Assembly: GCF_041549525.1 (NCBI RefSeq)
Contig: NZ_CP157456.1
Coordinates: 4,030,001-4,094,000, forward strand
Reading direction: 5' to 3'
DNA length: 64,000 nucleotides
DNA from: Paenarthrobacter aurescens
GTDB taxonomy: Bacteria; Actinomycetota; Actinomycetes; Actinomycetales; Micrococcaceae
Part shown: positions 28,207-36,598 of the stretch, in pieces
How positions within the stretch are numbered: position 1 is the stretch's first letter
How the letters are laid out: the number at the start of each line of letters is the position of its first letter
Translations under genes and position numbers: made by a program
The notes under the pieces: generated by a model
Databases searched by the model: none
Seen by the model: only the letters and a program-made list of their open reading frames with translations
Told to the model about the DNA's origin: nothing

Positions 28207-29613
28207 ATGGCTGAATCCCACCGCGTGTCCCTCGCTTCCGAACCTCTCGCCCTTGGCGCCCTTGACGGCAGGTACCGTGCCGCCGTTGCGCCCCTCGTGG
28301 ACTACCTGTCCGAGGCCGCACTGAACCGCGATCGCGTTCACGTTGAAGTTGAGTGGCTCATCCACCTGACCAGCCAGTCCGTTTTGCCCGGTGCGGGCCC
28401 GCTGTCCGACGAGCAGGTGGCACAGTTGCGCGCCATCGTCACGGACTTCGATGCTGCATCGGTCAACGAACTCGCGGAAATCGAAGCTGTCACGGTTCAC
28501 GACGTCAAGGCTGTTGAGTACTACATCGGGCGCCGTCTGCCGGCAATCGGCATCGAGAACCTCACCGCCATGGTGCACTTCGGCTGTACGTCCGAGGACA
28601 TCAACAACCTTTCCTACGCTGTGGGCATCAAGGGTGCCGTTGAAGATGTGTGGCTGCCCAACGCCGCCGCCCTCGTGAAGCAGATCGAGGCCATGGCCGA
28701 AGCGAACCGCTCCGTGCCCATGCTGTCCCGCACGCACGGCCAGCCCGCCACACCCACCACGCTGGGCAAGGAACTCGCCGTCATTGCGCACCGCCTGAAC
28801 CGCCAGCTGTCCCGCATTTCCAAGACTGAGTACCTTGGCAAGATCAACGGGGCCACAGGGACGTACGCGGCGCATGTAGCTTCGGTCCCAAGCGCTGACT
28901 GGGAAGCTGTCGCCAAAACGTTCGTTGAAGGCCTTGGCCTCACGTGGAACCCCCTCACAACCCAGATCGAAAGCCACGACTGGCAGGCCGAGCTGTACGC
29001 CGACATCGCTCGTTTCAACCGCATCCTGCACAACGTCTGCACGGACATCTGGAGCTACATCTCCATCGGATACTTCCGCCAGATCCCTGTTGCCGGTGCC
29101 ACGGGTTCCTCCACCATGCCGCATAAGGTCAACCCAATTCGCTTCGAGAACGCCGAAGCCAACCTGGAAATCTCCAATGGCCTCCTGGACACCCTTGGCG
29201 CCACACTGGTGACCTCCCGCTGGCAGCGCGACCTCACGGACTCCTCCTCACAGCGCAATATCGGCGTCGCTTTCGGCCACTCTCTGCTGGCGATCTCCAA
29301 CGTAGCCAAGGGCTTGAAGGCCCTTGATGTGGCAGAGGAAGTACTCGCGGGCGATCTCAACACCAACTGGGAAGTCCTTGGCGAAGCCATCCAGATGGTG
29401 ATGCGTGCCGAAGCCATTGCCGGCGTCGAAGGCATGGAGAACCCGTACGAGCGCCTCAAGGATCTCACCCGCGGCCAGCGCGTGGACGGTGCCCGCATGC
29501 AGGAATTCGTTCAGGGGCTCGGCCTTTCCCCCGAGGCCGAAGCCCGCCTGCTTGCCCTCACACCTGGCAAGTACACGGGCATCGCGGACAAGCTGGTGGA
29601 CCACCTGCAGTAA
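28207..29613 (+). CDS. purB: Adenylosuccinate lyase
   Basis: 468 residues from ATG 28207. It belongs to the fumarase/aspartase superfamily, with the signature GSSTMPHKVNP at 300-310 and catalytic His177 in SRTHGQPATPTT. The subgroup is the long PurB found in E. coli (HDVKAVEYYIGR and the FGCTSEDINN motif). It cleaves SAICAR to AICAR and adenylosuccinate to AMP in purine synthesis, in the cytoplasm. It stands alone here, followed by a strong hairpin. Confidence 0.96.
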   Translation: MAESHRVSLASEPLALGALDGRYRAAVAPLVDYLSEAALNRDRVHVEVEWLIHLTSQSVLPGAGPLSDEQVAQLRAIVTDFDAASVNELAEIEAVTVHDVKAVEYYIGRRLPAIGIENLTAMVHFGCTSEDINNLSYAVGIKGAVEDVWLPNAAALVKQIEAMAEANRSVPMLSRTHGQPATPTTLGKELAVIAHRLNRQLSRISKTEYLGKINGATGTYAAHVASVPSADWEAVAKTFVEGLGLTWNPLTTQIESHDWQAELYADIARFNRILHNVCTDIWSYISIGYFRQIPVAGATGSSTMPHKVNPIRFENAEANLEISNGLLDTLGATLVTSRWQRDLTDSSSQRNIGVAFGHSLLAISNVAKGLKALDVAEEVLAGDLNTNWEVLGEAIQMVMRAEAIAGVEGMENPYERLKDLTRGQRVDGARMQEFVQGLGLSPEAEARLLALTPGKYTGIADKLVDHLQ

Positions 29614-29626
29614 TTCAAACGCTCGA

Positions 29627-29665
29627 CGACGGCGGGCCGGGGCTGGGTGCCTCGGCCCGCCGTCG
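29627..29665 (+). terminator. Hairpin terminator after purB
   Basis: CGACGGCGGGCC (29627-29638) pairs perfectly with GGCCCGCCGTCG (29654-29665), 14 bp past the stop, followed by GCGTTT. Confidence 0.85.
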
Positions 29666-29894
29666 GCGTTTAATCCGATGTGAACGTTGGATCCAGTGGG
29701 CGGCAGAGCGCTCCTTCCCAGTTGCTATGCCCAGCCTCCCGTCTGAGAGCTCGAGACACGGCGTGTCGGGGTGTTTCCGTGCCCCCGCACCTGATTGATT
29801 GGAAGCAAACCCGGCAGGAGCGCTGGAACTCAGGGGGTAAGAGCGTTGACCGTCCAGCCCCCGGATCATTCACGACGTAAGGAGCGGAGCATCC

Positions 29895-30551
29895 ATGAAG
29901 CTCCTTTTGATCAGGCATGGACAAACACCAGGCAACGTCGCCGGTCAGCTGGACACCGCTTTTCCGGGCCCGGGATTGACTGAGCTCGGGGAGCGCCAGG
30001 CGTCCGCCCTGCCCGACGCTTTGGCCGCTGAAGGGATTCAAGGCCTGTACACCTCAACCTTGCTGCGCACCCAACGGACTGCCGCGCCTTTGGCCAGGGC
30101 CACAGGATTGGAGCCAACAATCCTGAACGGGGTCCACGAGATCGAAGCCGGAGCATTGGAAAAGAAAACCGACCACGAATCGCATCGTCGATACATGGGT
30201 ACGGTGTTCGCCTGGACGGACGGCGATTTGGATCTTCGCATGCCGGGAGCCTTCAGTGGGCACGAATTCTTTGAGAGATTCGATGCGTCCATACAGCAAG
30301 TGGCGGCGGCGGGACATGAAACCGCCGCAATAGTCAGCCACGGTGCTGCCATCCGTTGCTGGGCGGGGCGCAGGGCAACGGACATCGACACCGAGTTCGC
30401 CGAAACGCATGCACTCCCCAATACAGGCATTGTTGCGTTGGAAGGTGACCCCGGCTCCGGTTGGCGGGTGCTGCATTGGGACCAAATCCCTGTTGGGGGC
30501 ATGGCGCTGGCAGACCAAACAGCCGAAGACCCCACGGGCGAGTCCCTCTAG
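29895..30551 (+). CDS. Histidine phosphatase family protein (phosphoglycerate mutase-like)
   Basis: A 218-residue protein with SD GGAGCGGAG before ATG. The phosphohistidine motif RHG is at residues 7-9 (LLIRHGQTPGN), the family arginine is in TSTLLRTQRTA, the acid residue is in HEIEAGALE, and the second catalytic histidine is in VSHGAAIR. The family removes phosphate from small molecules or proteins. The sequence does not show the features of glycolytic mutase, so a phosphatase of unknown substrate is more likely. Monocistronic. Confidence 0.9.
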   Translation: MKLLLIRHGQTPGNVAGQLDTAFPGPGLTELGERQASALPDALAAEGIQGLYTSTLLRTQRTAAPLARATGLEPTILNGVHEIEAGALEKKTDHESHRRYMGTVFAWTDGDLDLRMPGAFSGHEFFERFDASIQQVAAAGHETAAIVSHGAAIRCWAGRRATDIDTEFAETHALPNTGIVALEGDPGSGWRVLHWDQIPVGGMALADQTAEDPTGESL

Positions 30552-30614
30552 GGCACACCGCGCATTGGAACGCCCCGCGCATCCGGCGCGTCACCTGCCC
30601 GCGCATCGGGGGCC

Positions 30615-30673
30615 TTGTGGGGCCCACTCTGCGCCCCAAACCAACCCGTTACAACGCAAAGCGGGCCCCACAA
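30615..30673. repeat. 11-bp perfect inverted repeat with 37-nt loop
   Basis: TTGTGGGGCCC (30615-30625) faces GGGCCCCACAA (30663-30673) in the 239-bp gap between the phosphatase and GNAT genes. It may act as terminator for the former. No gene, riboswitch or other signal is evident in this gap. Confidence 0.5.
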
Positions 30674-30790
30674 CGCGGGGAAGGCCAGCAATTCTCCCGA
30701 CGCTTACGCGCAGGAAACACCGCGGTAACCACAGCTGCCTAGGCTTAAGACGCATAGACACCTCACCGAAACCCGGCGAAAAGAGGCAAG

Positions 30791-31294
30791 ATGCAGACCA
30801 ACCCACGGCTCAACATCCGGCAGGTAACGTGGTCGAACCCCGTGGGCGCCGACCTCCGCGCCGCACAACAGGCAGAACTCGATGCGAGGTTCGGAACCAC
30901 GGACCACGAACCTGGACCCCCGCCTACGGAAGCGGACACGGCAGTTTTTGTGGTGGCCTACGAGAAGTGCTCTGGCCAACCTTTGGGATGCGGCGGATTG
31001 CGGATGCTGGATGAAAACACCGCCGAGATCAAGAGGCTCTACGTGGTCCCTTATGCCAGGGGCTCCGGAGTGGCAAGCTCCATCCTCGCCGCGCTCGAGG
31101 CGCAGGCTCATTCGCACGGTTTCACTGTGATCGCAGCTGAGGCAGGATCAGCCCAATCGGACGGCAGAAGCTTCTATGAGAGCGCAGGCTTTGCCGCCGT
31201 GCCGAACTTCGGCCCCTACGTCGGTGCCAGTGGATCGTATTGCTACTCCAAGCGGATCGACTCCCACAGTGCCTCGCACACGGCCATGGCCTAG
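30791..31294 (+). CDS. GNAT-family N-acetyltransferase
   Basis: A 167-residue protein with SD GAGG before ATG. The acetyl-CoA-binding motif A is LYVVPYARGSGVASSILAAL (R/Q-x-x-G-x-G/A), and motif B is GRSFYESAGFAAVPNFGPY. The domain is preceded by the usual alpha1-alpha2 region with DARFG. It acetylates an unknown amine substrate in the cytoplasm. A hairpin follows within 5 bp. Confidence 0.92.
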   Translation: MQTNPRLNIRQVTWSNPVGADLRAAQQAELDARFGTTDHEPGPPPTEADTAVFVVAYEKCSGQPLGCGGLRMLDENTAEIKRLYVVPYARGSGVASSILAALEAQAHSHGFTVIAAEAGSAQSDGRSFYESAGFAAVPNFGPYVGASGSYCYSKRIDSHSASHTAMA

Positions 31295-31298
31295 GACT

Positions 31299-31329
31299 CA
31301 GGCGCAACATCAAGCGAAGGTTGCGCCTG
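31299..31329 (+). terminator. Hairpin terminator after the GNAT gene
   Basis: CAGGCGCAAC (31299-31308) pairs with GTTGCGCCTG (31320-31329), loop 11 nt, followed by TT. It starts 5 bp past the GNAT stop and 18 bp before the next start. Confidence 0.75.
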
Positions 31330-31346
31330 TTCGATAATCTCGGATT

Positions 31347-31781
31347 ATGGAAAAAGCAGATATCACCTTCCGTACCCGCAAATGGGTGCGGCCCGAGGAC
31401 CTCAACGCCAACGGCACACTCTTTGGTGGCAGCCTGCTGAAGTGGATCGATGAAGAGGCCGCGATCTACGCCATCCTTCAATTGGGCAACGGCCGCGCCG
31501 TCACCAAGTACATCTCAGAGATCAACTTTGTCAGTTCCGCAGTTCAGGGTGACTTGGTTGAGATGGGCTTGACCGCCAAGCGATTCGGCCGGACGTCCTT
31601 GACCATGCGGGCCGAGGTCCGCAACATGATTACCCGCGAGGCAATCCTGACCATCGAGGAGATCGTGTTTGTGAACCTCGGGCCCGATGGCCGGCCCCAA
31701 CCGCATGGCTACACAGAGATCACTTACGATCGCGACCGCATCCCCACCCATCACCTCACGGAAACCTTGGACGAGGACTGA
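31347..31781 (+). CDS. Acyl-CoA thioesterase, YciA/Acot-type hotdog fold
   Basis: 144 residues, one hotdog domain. The active-site region NGTLFGGSLLKWIDEEAA carries the Asn and Glu/Asp pair typical of the YciA/BFIT group (N-x-x-G-x-x-FGG), followed by ISEINFVSSAVQGDLVEM. It hydrolyses acyl-CoA thioesters in the cytosol; chain preference is unknown. It lies alone between hairpins and an NTF2-like gene. Confidence 0.9.
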   Translation: MEKADITFRTRKWVRPEDLNANGTLFGGSLLKWIDEEAAIYAILQLGNGRAVTKYISEINFVSSAVQGDLVEMGLTAKRFGRTSLTMRAEVRNMITREAILTIEEIVFVNLGPDGRPQPHGYTEITYDRDRIPTHHLTETLDED

Positions 31782-31911
31782 ACCATCCGGCGTCGGGCGT
31801 TCAATTACTGACGGCAGTGACGTCATAGGCGGCACCTTCGCCGGGAAGAACATTCGGTGAATCCCCAAGCCCACCGTTGAACCCGCTGATGCGGCAGGGT
31901 AGAACGGAGGG

Positions 31912-32283
31912 ATGAACGATGTGAACTCCTGGATGGACCAGTACGTGCGCGCGTGGACGTCGAACGATCCCCATGAAATCAGGGCGTTGTTCACCGAAGA
32001 CGCTGTGTATAACGACCGGCCCAACACCGAAAAACAATGGAACGGTCACGAGGAGATCGTCAAAGCGTGGGCCGATGCCGGCGATAAACCCGAAGACTGG
32101 ACGTTCGAGTGGAACCTTCTGGGCCAGGACGGTGACACCGCATTTGTCCAAGGCCTCACCACGTACCTCAACGGGGAGCCTACCTATGACAACCTCTGGG
32201 TGATCCGGTTTGCCGAGGACGGGCGCGCCCGTGAATTCACCGAGTGGTACATGGCGCGTAAGCAGTCACACGCACCCAGCTGA
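31912..32283 (+). CDS. SnoaL/NTF2-like small protein
   Basis: 123 residues with an excellent SD (GGAGGG) directly before ATG. The cone-shaped NTF2/SnoaL fold is suggested by MDQYVRAWTSNDPHEIRALFTEDAVYNDRP (helix then first strand with the common Asp/Tyr) and the strand pattern ending in FTEWYM. Such proteins act as small isomerases, cyclases or ligand binders. No catalytic set is clear, so the function is open. Confidence 0.85.
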   Translation: MNDVNSWMDQYVRAWTSNDPHEIRALFTEDAVYNDRPNTEKQWNGHEEIVKAWADAGDKPEDWTFEWNLLGQDGDTAFVQGLTTYLNGEPTYDNLWVIRFAEDGRAREFTEWYMARKQSHAPS

Positions 32284-32297
32284 GTAGCAGTTGAGTG

Positions 32298-33101
32298 TCA
32301 GTAGCTTTCGCGGTCAGCCGTTTCAGACACGGGAATGAAGGTTGACGCGAAGCCCTCTGAAGCGCGGGCCAGCACGGAGACGTCGGCGCCCACCAGCACA
32401 AAGGAGGCACCGGCGTCGAGATAGGCGCGGGCAGTCGACTCGTTGAAAGCGTTCACGCCGGCGGGTTTACCGGCCGCTTTCGCGGCTTCGAGACAATGCT
32501 CGACGACGGCCCTCACCAGGGGATTTTCCTGCTGCCCCAGCAGGCCCATGGAGGCGGCGAGGTCCGAGGGCCCGAGGAAGATGCCGTCAACGCCGTCGAC
32601 GGCCAGAATCTCCTCCACAGCCGATGCCGCAGCCTCCGATTCGATCTGCACCGTGAGGCTGATCGACTCCGAAGCGGACGCCAAGTAGTCCGGGACGCGG
32701 TTCCAGCGCGAGGCGCGGGCCAATGCAGAGCCGACCCCGCGGACACCGAGAGGCGGATACCTTACGGCTGCGACGGCGGACGCGGCTTCGAACGCCGAAT
32801 TCACCATGGGGATGAGCAGGTTCTGCACTCCGAGGTCCAGGTATTGCTTGATGACCACGGTGTCGTTCACGGGAGGCCGGACCATGGCCTGGATCGGATA
32901 GCCACTCACTGCGTGAAGCTGGGCCAGGATGGATTCAAGCCCGTTGGGGCTGTGCTCAGCGTCAATCAGGATCCAGTCCAAGCCGGAGCCGGCACAGATT
33001 TCGGCCACCAGTGGACTGCCGGAACACACCCACATCCCGGCGAGTGGCCTGCCTGACTCGGAGAGGGCCGAATAGAAGGTGGGGCTCAGCTGAAGTGACA
33101 T
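32298..33101 (-). CDS. hpaI: 4-hydroxy-2-oxoheptanedioate aldolase
   Basis: 267 residues of the HpcH/HpaI class II aldolase family: DAEHSPNGLESI with the base His50, R75 in MVRPPVND, PMVNSAFEA, YPPLGVRGVGS, the metal ligand Glu in VQIESEAA and the Asp in IFLGPSDLAASMG. It splits 4-hydroxy-2-oxoheptanedioate into pyruvate and succinic semialdehyde, the last step of homoprotocatechuate meta-cleavage. It is the last gene of the operon and overlaps hpaH by 16 bp. Confidence 0.93.
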   Translation of the reverse strand: MSLQLSPTFYSALSESGRPLAGMWVCSGSPLVAEICAGSGLDWILIDAEHSPNGLESILAQLHAVSGYPIQAMVRPPVNDTVVIKQYLDLGVQNLLIPMVNSAFEAASAVAAVRYPPLGVRGVGSALARASRWNRVPDYLASASESISLTVQIESEAAASAVEEILAVDGVDGIFLGPSDLAASMGLLGQQENPLVRAVVEHCLEAAKAAGKPAGVNAFNESTARAYLDAGASFVLVGADVSVLARASEGFASTFIPVSETADRESY

Positions 33102-33871
33102 GTCACAACTCCCAACGGTCCGTAATCCGCATGCACGGTATCACCTTTGTACACCCACAGGGGCCGTGTAAACGAGCCTGCCAGGATGATATCTCCGGCT
33201 TTCATGGAGTCCCCGTGCGCAGCGATTTTGTTGGCAAGCCAGTGCACTCCGTTGGCCGGGTGATCCAGCACTCCGGCGGCCACTCCGGTCTCTTCCACGG
33301 TCTGGTTTTTGTAGAGGATGGCGGACACCCAGCGGAGGTCAACGGCGTCGGGCCGCACCGGGCGTCCGCCCACCACCATGGCGCCCATGGCGGCGTTGTC
33401 CGAGATGGTGTCTACGATGGTCCGGCCCTCCATCTCGATCCTGGAGTCCAGGATTTCAAGGGCCGGAACCACGTAGTCGGTGGCGTTGAGGACGTCGAAG
33501 ATGGTGCAGCCCGGACCTTTGAGGCCGGTCTTCAACACGAAGGCCAGTTCAACTTCCACCCGCGGGTGGGTGTACTTATCCCACTCAACGGAGCAGCCGG
33601 TTTCGAGGACCATGTCATCGAAAATGGCGCCGTAATCCGGCTCTGCAATGCCCGTGGCGGCCTGCATGGCCTTGGACGTGAGGCCGATCTTGCGCCCCAC
33701 CAACGTGCGTCCGGCTTCCTCGTTCCGCCGCATCCACAACTGTTGCACGGCGTAGGAGTCCTCCACCGTCATCCCGGGGTAGCGGGCGGTCAGCCGGGGA
33801 ACCGGGGTACGGGAACGGCCGGCTTCAAGCAGTTCGTCGGCAATGGCTTCGATCGTCTTCGCGTCCAGCAT
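33086..33871 (-). CDS. hpaH: 2-oxo-hept-4-ene-1,7-dioate hydratase
   Basis: 261 residues in the hydratase/decarboxylase branch of the FAH superfamily (MhpD/HpaH type): GRKIGLTSKAMQ, VEVELAFVLKTGLKGPGC with the metal-binding Glu pair, VVPALEILDSRI, and DNAAMGAMVVGG, all diagnostic of the group. It adds water to 2-oxohept-4-ene-1,7-dioate to give the HpaI substrate. It begins 3 bp after hpaD and overlaps hpaI at its end. Confidence 0.93.
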   Translation of the reverse strand: MLDAKTIEAIADELLEAGRSRTPVPRLTARYPGMTVEDSYAVQQLWMRRNEEAGRTLVGRKIGLTSKAMQAATGIAEPDYGAIFDDMVLETGCSVEWDKYTHPRVEVELAFVLKTGLKGPGCTIFDVLNATDYVVPALEILDSRIEMEGRTIVDTISDNAAMGAMVVGGRPVRPDAVDLRWVSAILYKNQTVEETGVAAGVLDHPANGVHWLANKIAAHGDSMKAGDIILAGSFTRPLWVYKGDTVHADYGPLGVVTCHFS

Positions 33872-33874
33872 GGC

Positions 33875-34969
33875 TTAGACCTGTGCTCCCAGTTTGAAGC
33901 CTTCGGCAGCTTCACCGGGCGCACCTTCAGGGCGGGTGTAGGAGAAGCCGTCGGCACCCACGGTGACAGCCATTTCGGACTTGTCTTCGCGTTCGATGAT
34001 GGGTTGCGGGTTGCCGTCGAGGTCCAGGACCAGGGAGGCCTCGGTGTACCAGGAGGGGACCACGGGGTTGCCCCACCAGTCGCGGCGCTGGTTGTCGTGG
34101 ACGTCCCAGGTAACGGTGGGGTTGTCCGGGTCACCGGTGTAGTAATCCTGGGTGTAGATCTCCACGCGGTGGCCGTCCGGGTCCAGGATGTAGAGGTAGA
34201 ACGCGTTGGACACGCCGTGGCGGCCGGGTCCGCGTTCGATCCTGTCCGAGATGCGCAGGGCGCCCATCTTGTCGCAGATCTGGATGATGTTGTGCTTCTC
34301 GTGCGTGGAGAAGGCGATGTGGTGCAGGCGGGGTCCGTTGCCACCGGTCAGGGCGGTGTCGTGCACAGTCTGCTTCCGGTGCATCCATGCGGCGTACGTG
34401 ACGCCGTCGGAATCTTTGATGTCCTCGGAAACGCGGAAGCCCAGGTCTTCGAGGTACTTCCGGCCGCGCGGGACGTCCGGGGTGACCTGGTTGAAGTGGT
34501 CCAGGCGGACCAGCTCACCGGCGGAGTAGAGGTCGTAGCGCTGGGTGAGGCGTTCCACGTGCTCCACGTCGTAGAAGAATTCGTACGGGAAGCCCAGCGG
34601 GTCCTCCACGCGGACGGAGTCGCCCACGCCCTTGGTGAAGCCTTCCTTGCGACGCTCCACCCGGCAACCAAGTTCACGGTAGTAGGCTTCGGCGGCGTCC
34701 ACCTCGGCGGGGGACTTCACCCGGTACGCGAAGGCAGCAGCGGCAGCGACCGGTCCCTTGCGGAGGACCAGGTTGTGGTGGATGAACTCCTCAAAGGAGC
34801 GCAGGTAGATGGTGTTCTCGTCCTCCTCGGTGACGTGCAGGCCGAGGAGGTCAACGTAGAACGCGCGGGATTTGGCGAGGTCCGTGACCACGAGTTCCAG
34901 GTAGGCGCAGCGAACAATGTCCGGTGCCGGGACCGTGGGCGTGGGGATGGGGCCGGTGAAGTTGCTCAT
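33875..34969 (-). CDS. hpaD: 3,4-dihydroxyphenylacetate 2,3-dioxygenase (homoprotocatechuate extradiol dioxygenase)
   Basis: 364 residues of the type I extradiol family, two vicinal-oxygen-chelate domains plus a C-terminal lid. The metal triad is H158 (LDHFN), H217 (LHHIAF) and E270 (VEIY); the acid/base H203 is in TVHDTAL. These are exactly three residues beyond the numbering I recall for Arthrobacter globiformis MndD (H155, H214, E267, H200), and the surrounding sequence is nearly the same, so a Mn(II) enzyme (mndD) is likely. It opens the ring of homoprotocatechuate to 5-carboxymethyl-2-hydroxymuconate semialdehyde. It follows hpaE across a gap with an 18-bp inverted repeat. Confidence 0.97.
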   Translation of the reverse strand: MSNFTGPIPTPTVPAPDIVRCAYLELVVTDLAKSRAFYVDLLGLHVTEEDENTIYLRSFEEFIHHNLVLRKGPVAAAAAFAYRVKSPAEVDAAEAYYRELGCRVERRKEGFTKGVGDSVRVEDPLGFPYEFFYDVEHVERLTQRYDLYSAGELVRLDHFNQVTPDVPRGRKYLEDLGFRVSEDIKDSDGVTYAAWMHRKQTVHDTALTGGNGPRLHHIAFSTHEKHNIIQICDKMGALRISDRIERGPGRHGVSNAFYLYILDPDGHRVEIYTQDYYTGDPDNPTVTWDVHDNQRRDWWGNPVVPSWYTEASLVLDLDGNPQPIIEREDKSEMAVTVGADGFSYTRPEGAPGEAAEGFKLGAQV

Positions 34970-35003
34970 GGGGTTCTCTCTTCGTTGAAAGGGTCAGTTG
35001 GAT

Positions 35004-35068
35004 GGAGTTTTTGTACAGATACGGCCCTTTAGAAGGGGTTTTAGGGGCGTTATCTGTACAAAAACTCC
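35004..35068. repeat. 18-bp perfect inverted repeat between hpaE and hpaD
   Basis: GGAGTTTTTGTACAGATA at 35004-35021 is exactly repeated in reverse complement at 35051-35068; the loop is 29 nt. Each arm contains TGTACA. It begins 5 bp past the hpaE stop and ends 35 bp before the hpaD start, inside the operon. In RNA it makes a long stem that could stabilise or partly terminate the hpaE end of the transcript. It could also hold a regulator site. Confidence 0.7.
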
Positions 35069-35072
35069 GCGG

Positions 35073-36587
35073 TTAGGCGCCGAACTTGGGCGTGTGAACT
35101 GAGCCGAGCGTGATGTGCACGGCCTGCTGGTCCGTGTAGAAATCGATGGACCGGTAGCCGCCTTCGTGGCCCAAGCCCGAGGCTTTTACGCCGCCGAACG
35201 GGGTGCGGAGATCCCGGACGTTGTGGCTGTTGAGCCACACCATGCCGGCCTCCACGTTCTGGGAAAAGTTGTGGGCCCGGGTGAGGTTCTGGGTCCAGAT
35301 GTAGGCCGCCAGGCCGTACTTGGTGTTGTTGGCCAAGGCGAGGGCTTCGTCGTCGTTCTCGAACGGCGTGATGGCCACCACGGGACCGAAGATTTCCTCC
35401 TGGAAGATCCGCGCGTCAGGCGCGACGTCGGCAAACACCGTGGGTGCGATGTAGTTGCCTTCGGGCAGGTGGCTGGGCCTGCCGCCGCCGGCCAGGAGCC
35501 TGCCTTCGGACTTGCCGATCTCCACGTAGGAGGCCACCTTGTTGTAGTGCTCGGGGTGGACCAGTGCGCCAACCTGGGTTTTGGGATCGTGGGGATCGCC
35601 CACCACGATGTTCTTGGCCCGGGCGGCGTACTTTTCGCAGAATTCGTCGTAGATGGCCCGCTCCACGAGGATGCGGGAGCCTGCGGTGCAGCGTTCACCG
35701 TTGAGGGAAAAGACTCCGAACAGGGCCGAATCGATCGCGGCGTCCAGGTCCGCATCGGCGAACACCACGCACGGGGACTTGCCGCCGAGCTCCATGGACA
35801 GGCCCTTGAGGTTTGCAGCAGCGTTGCGGAAGATGGTTTGGCCCGTGGTGGTCTCACCGGTGAAGGAGATCAGCGGCACGTCCGGGTGCTTCACCAGGGC
35901 ATCACCGGCTTCCTCGCCCAGGCCGTTGACCAGGTTGAACACGCCGTCGGGCAGGCCTGCGTCCTTGAAGATCTGCGCCCACAGCGACGCGGACAGCGGG
36001 GTGAACTCGGCCGGCTTCAGCACCACGGTGTTGCCGGTGGCCAGTGCCGGGGCGAGCTTCCAGGACTCCAGCATGAACGGTGTGTTCCACGGGGTAATGA
36101 GGCCGGCGACGCCGATCGGCTTGCGGTTCACGTAGTTGATCTGCGAGCCCGGGACCTTCATGGCGTCATCGAACTGGGCCACAATCAGGTCCGCGAAGAA
36201 GCGGAAGTTCTCGGCAGCACGGAGTGCCTGGCCCTTGGCCTGGGTGATCGGCAGCCCGGTATCGAACGTTTCCAGCTCCGCGAGGCGGGCTTCCTGGGCC
36301 TCCACGGCATCGGCAATTTTGTTCAACACCCGGGCACGCTCGCGCGGCTTCATTTTCGGCCAGGGACCGTTCACAAAGGCTTCCCGGGCGGCGGCGACGG
36401 CGAGGTCGATGTCTTCTTTCTGGCCGGCGGCAGCAGTGGCGTAGTTGCCGTTGGATACCGGGTCCAGGACATCGAAGGTCTTGCCGGAAATGGAGTCAAC
36501 GAACTCGCCGTTGATGTAGTGCTGGATGTGGGACGGCAGGTTCTCTGGAATGTAATGCTTGGTGGTCTCTACGGAGGTCGTCATCAT
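35073..36587 (-). CDS. hpaE: 5-carboxymethyl-2-hydroxymuconate semialdehyde dehydrogenase
   Basis: 504 residues of the NAD-dependent aldehyde dehydrogenase superfamily: PWNTPFMLESWK (N168), the cofactor loop FTGETTTGQ, general base E266 in SMELGGKSP and nucleophile C300 in NGERCTAGSRI. The fit with HpaE/HpcC and the operon position give the assignment: oxidation of the ring-fission semialdehyde to 5-carboxymethyl-2-hydroxymuconate. The SD is AGGACTTCA before ATGATG. It is transcribed after gntR with an 11-bp gap. Confidence 0.95.
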   Translation of the reverse strand: MMTTSVETTKHYIPENLPSHIQHYINGEFVDSISGKTFDVLDPVSNGNYATAAAGQKEDIDLAVAAAREAFVNGPWPKMKPRERARVLNKIADAVEAQEARLAELETFDTGLPITQAKGQALRAAENFRFFADLIVAQFDDAMKVPGSQINYVNRKPIGVAGLITPWNTPFMLESWKLAPALATGNTVVLKPAEFTPLSASLWAQIFKDAGLPDGVFNLVNGLGEEAGDALVKHPDVPLISFTGETTTGQTIFRNAAANLKGLSMELGGKSPCVVFADADLDAAIDSALFGVFSLNGERCTAGSRILVERAIYDEFCEKYAARAKNIVVGDPHDPKTQVGALVHPEHYNKVASYVEIGKSEGRLLAGGGRPSHLPEGNYIAPTVFADVAPDARIFQEEIFGPVVAITPFENDDEALALANNTKYGLAAYIWTQNLTRAHNFSQNVEAGMVWLNSHNVRDLRTPFGGVKASGLGHEGGYRSIDFYTDQQAVHITLGSVHTPKFGA

Positions 36588-36598
36588 TGAAGTCCTAA

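Noticed and set aside
29614..29894. Possible small gene between purB and the histidine phosphatase
   Set aside because: Short open frames here lack SD and codon bias; the region holds the purB terminator and a likely promoter.
30552..30790. Possible riboswitch upstream of the GNAT gene
   Set aside because: Only one simple inverted repeat is present; no conserved multi-helix layout could be recognised.
33011..35032. Plus-strand open frame of 673 codons antisense to hpaH and hpaD
   Set aside because: It follows the codon positions of the two real genes in reverse and has a composition typical of the shadow of a high-GC gene (His/Gly/Val-rich). No SD or family match.
35115..36590. Plus-strand open frame of 491 codons antisense to hpaE
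   Set aside because: Shadow of a strongly GC3-biased aldehyde dehydrogenase gene; no start signal.
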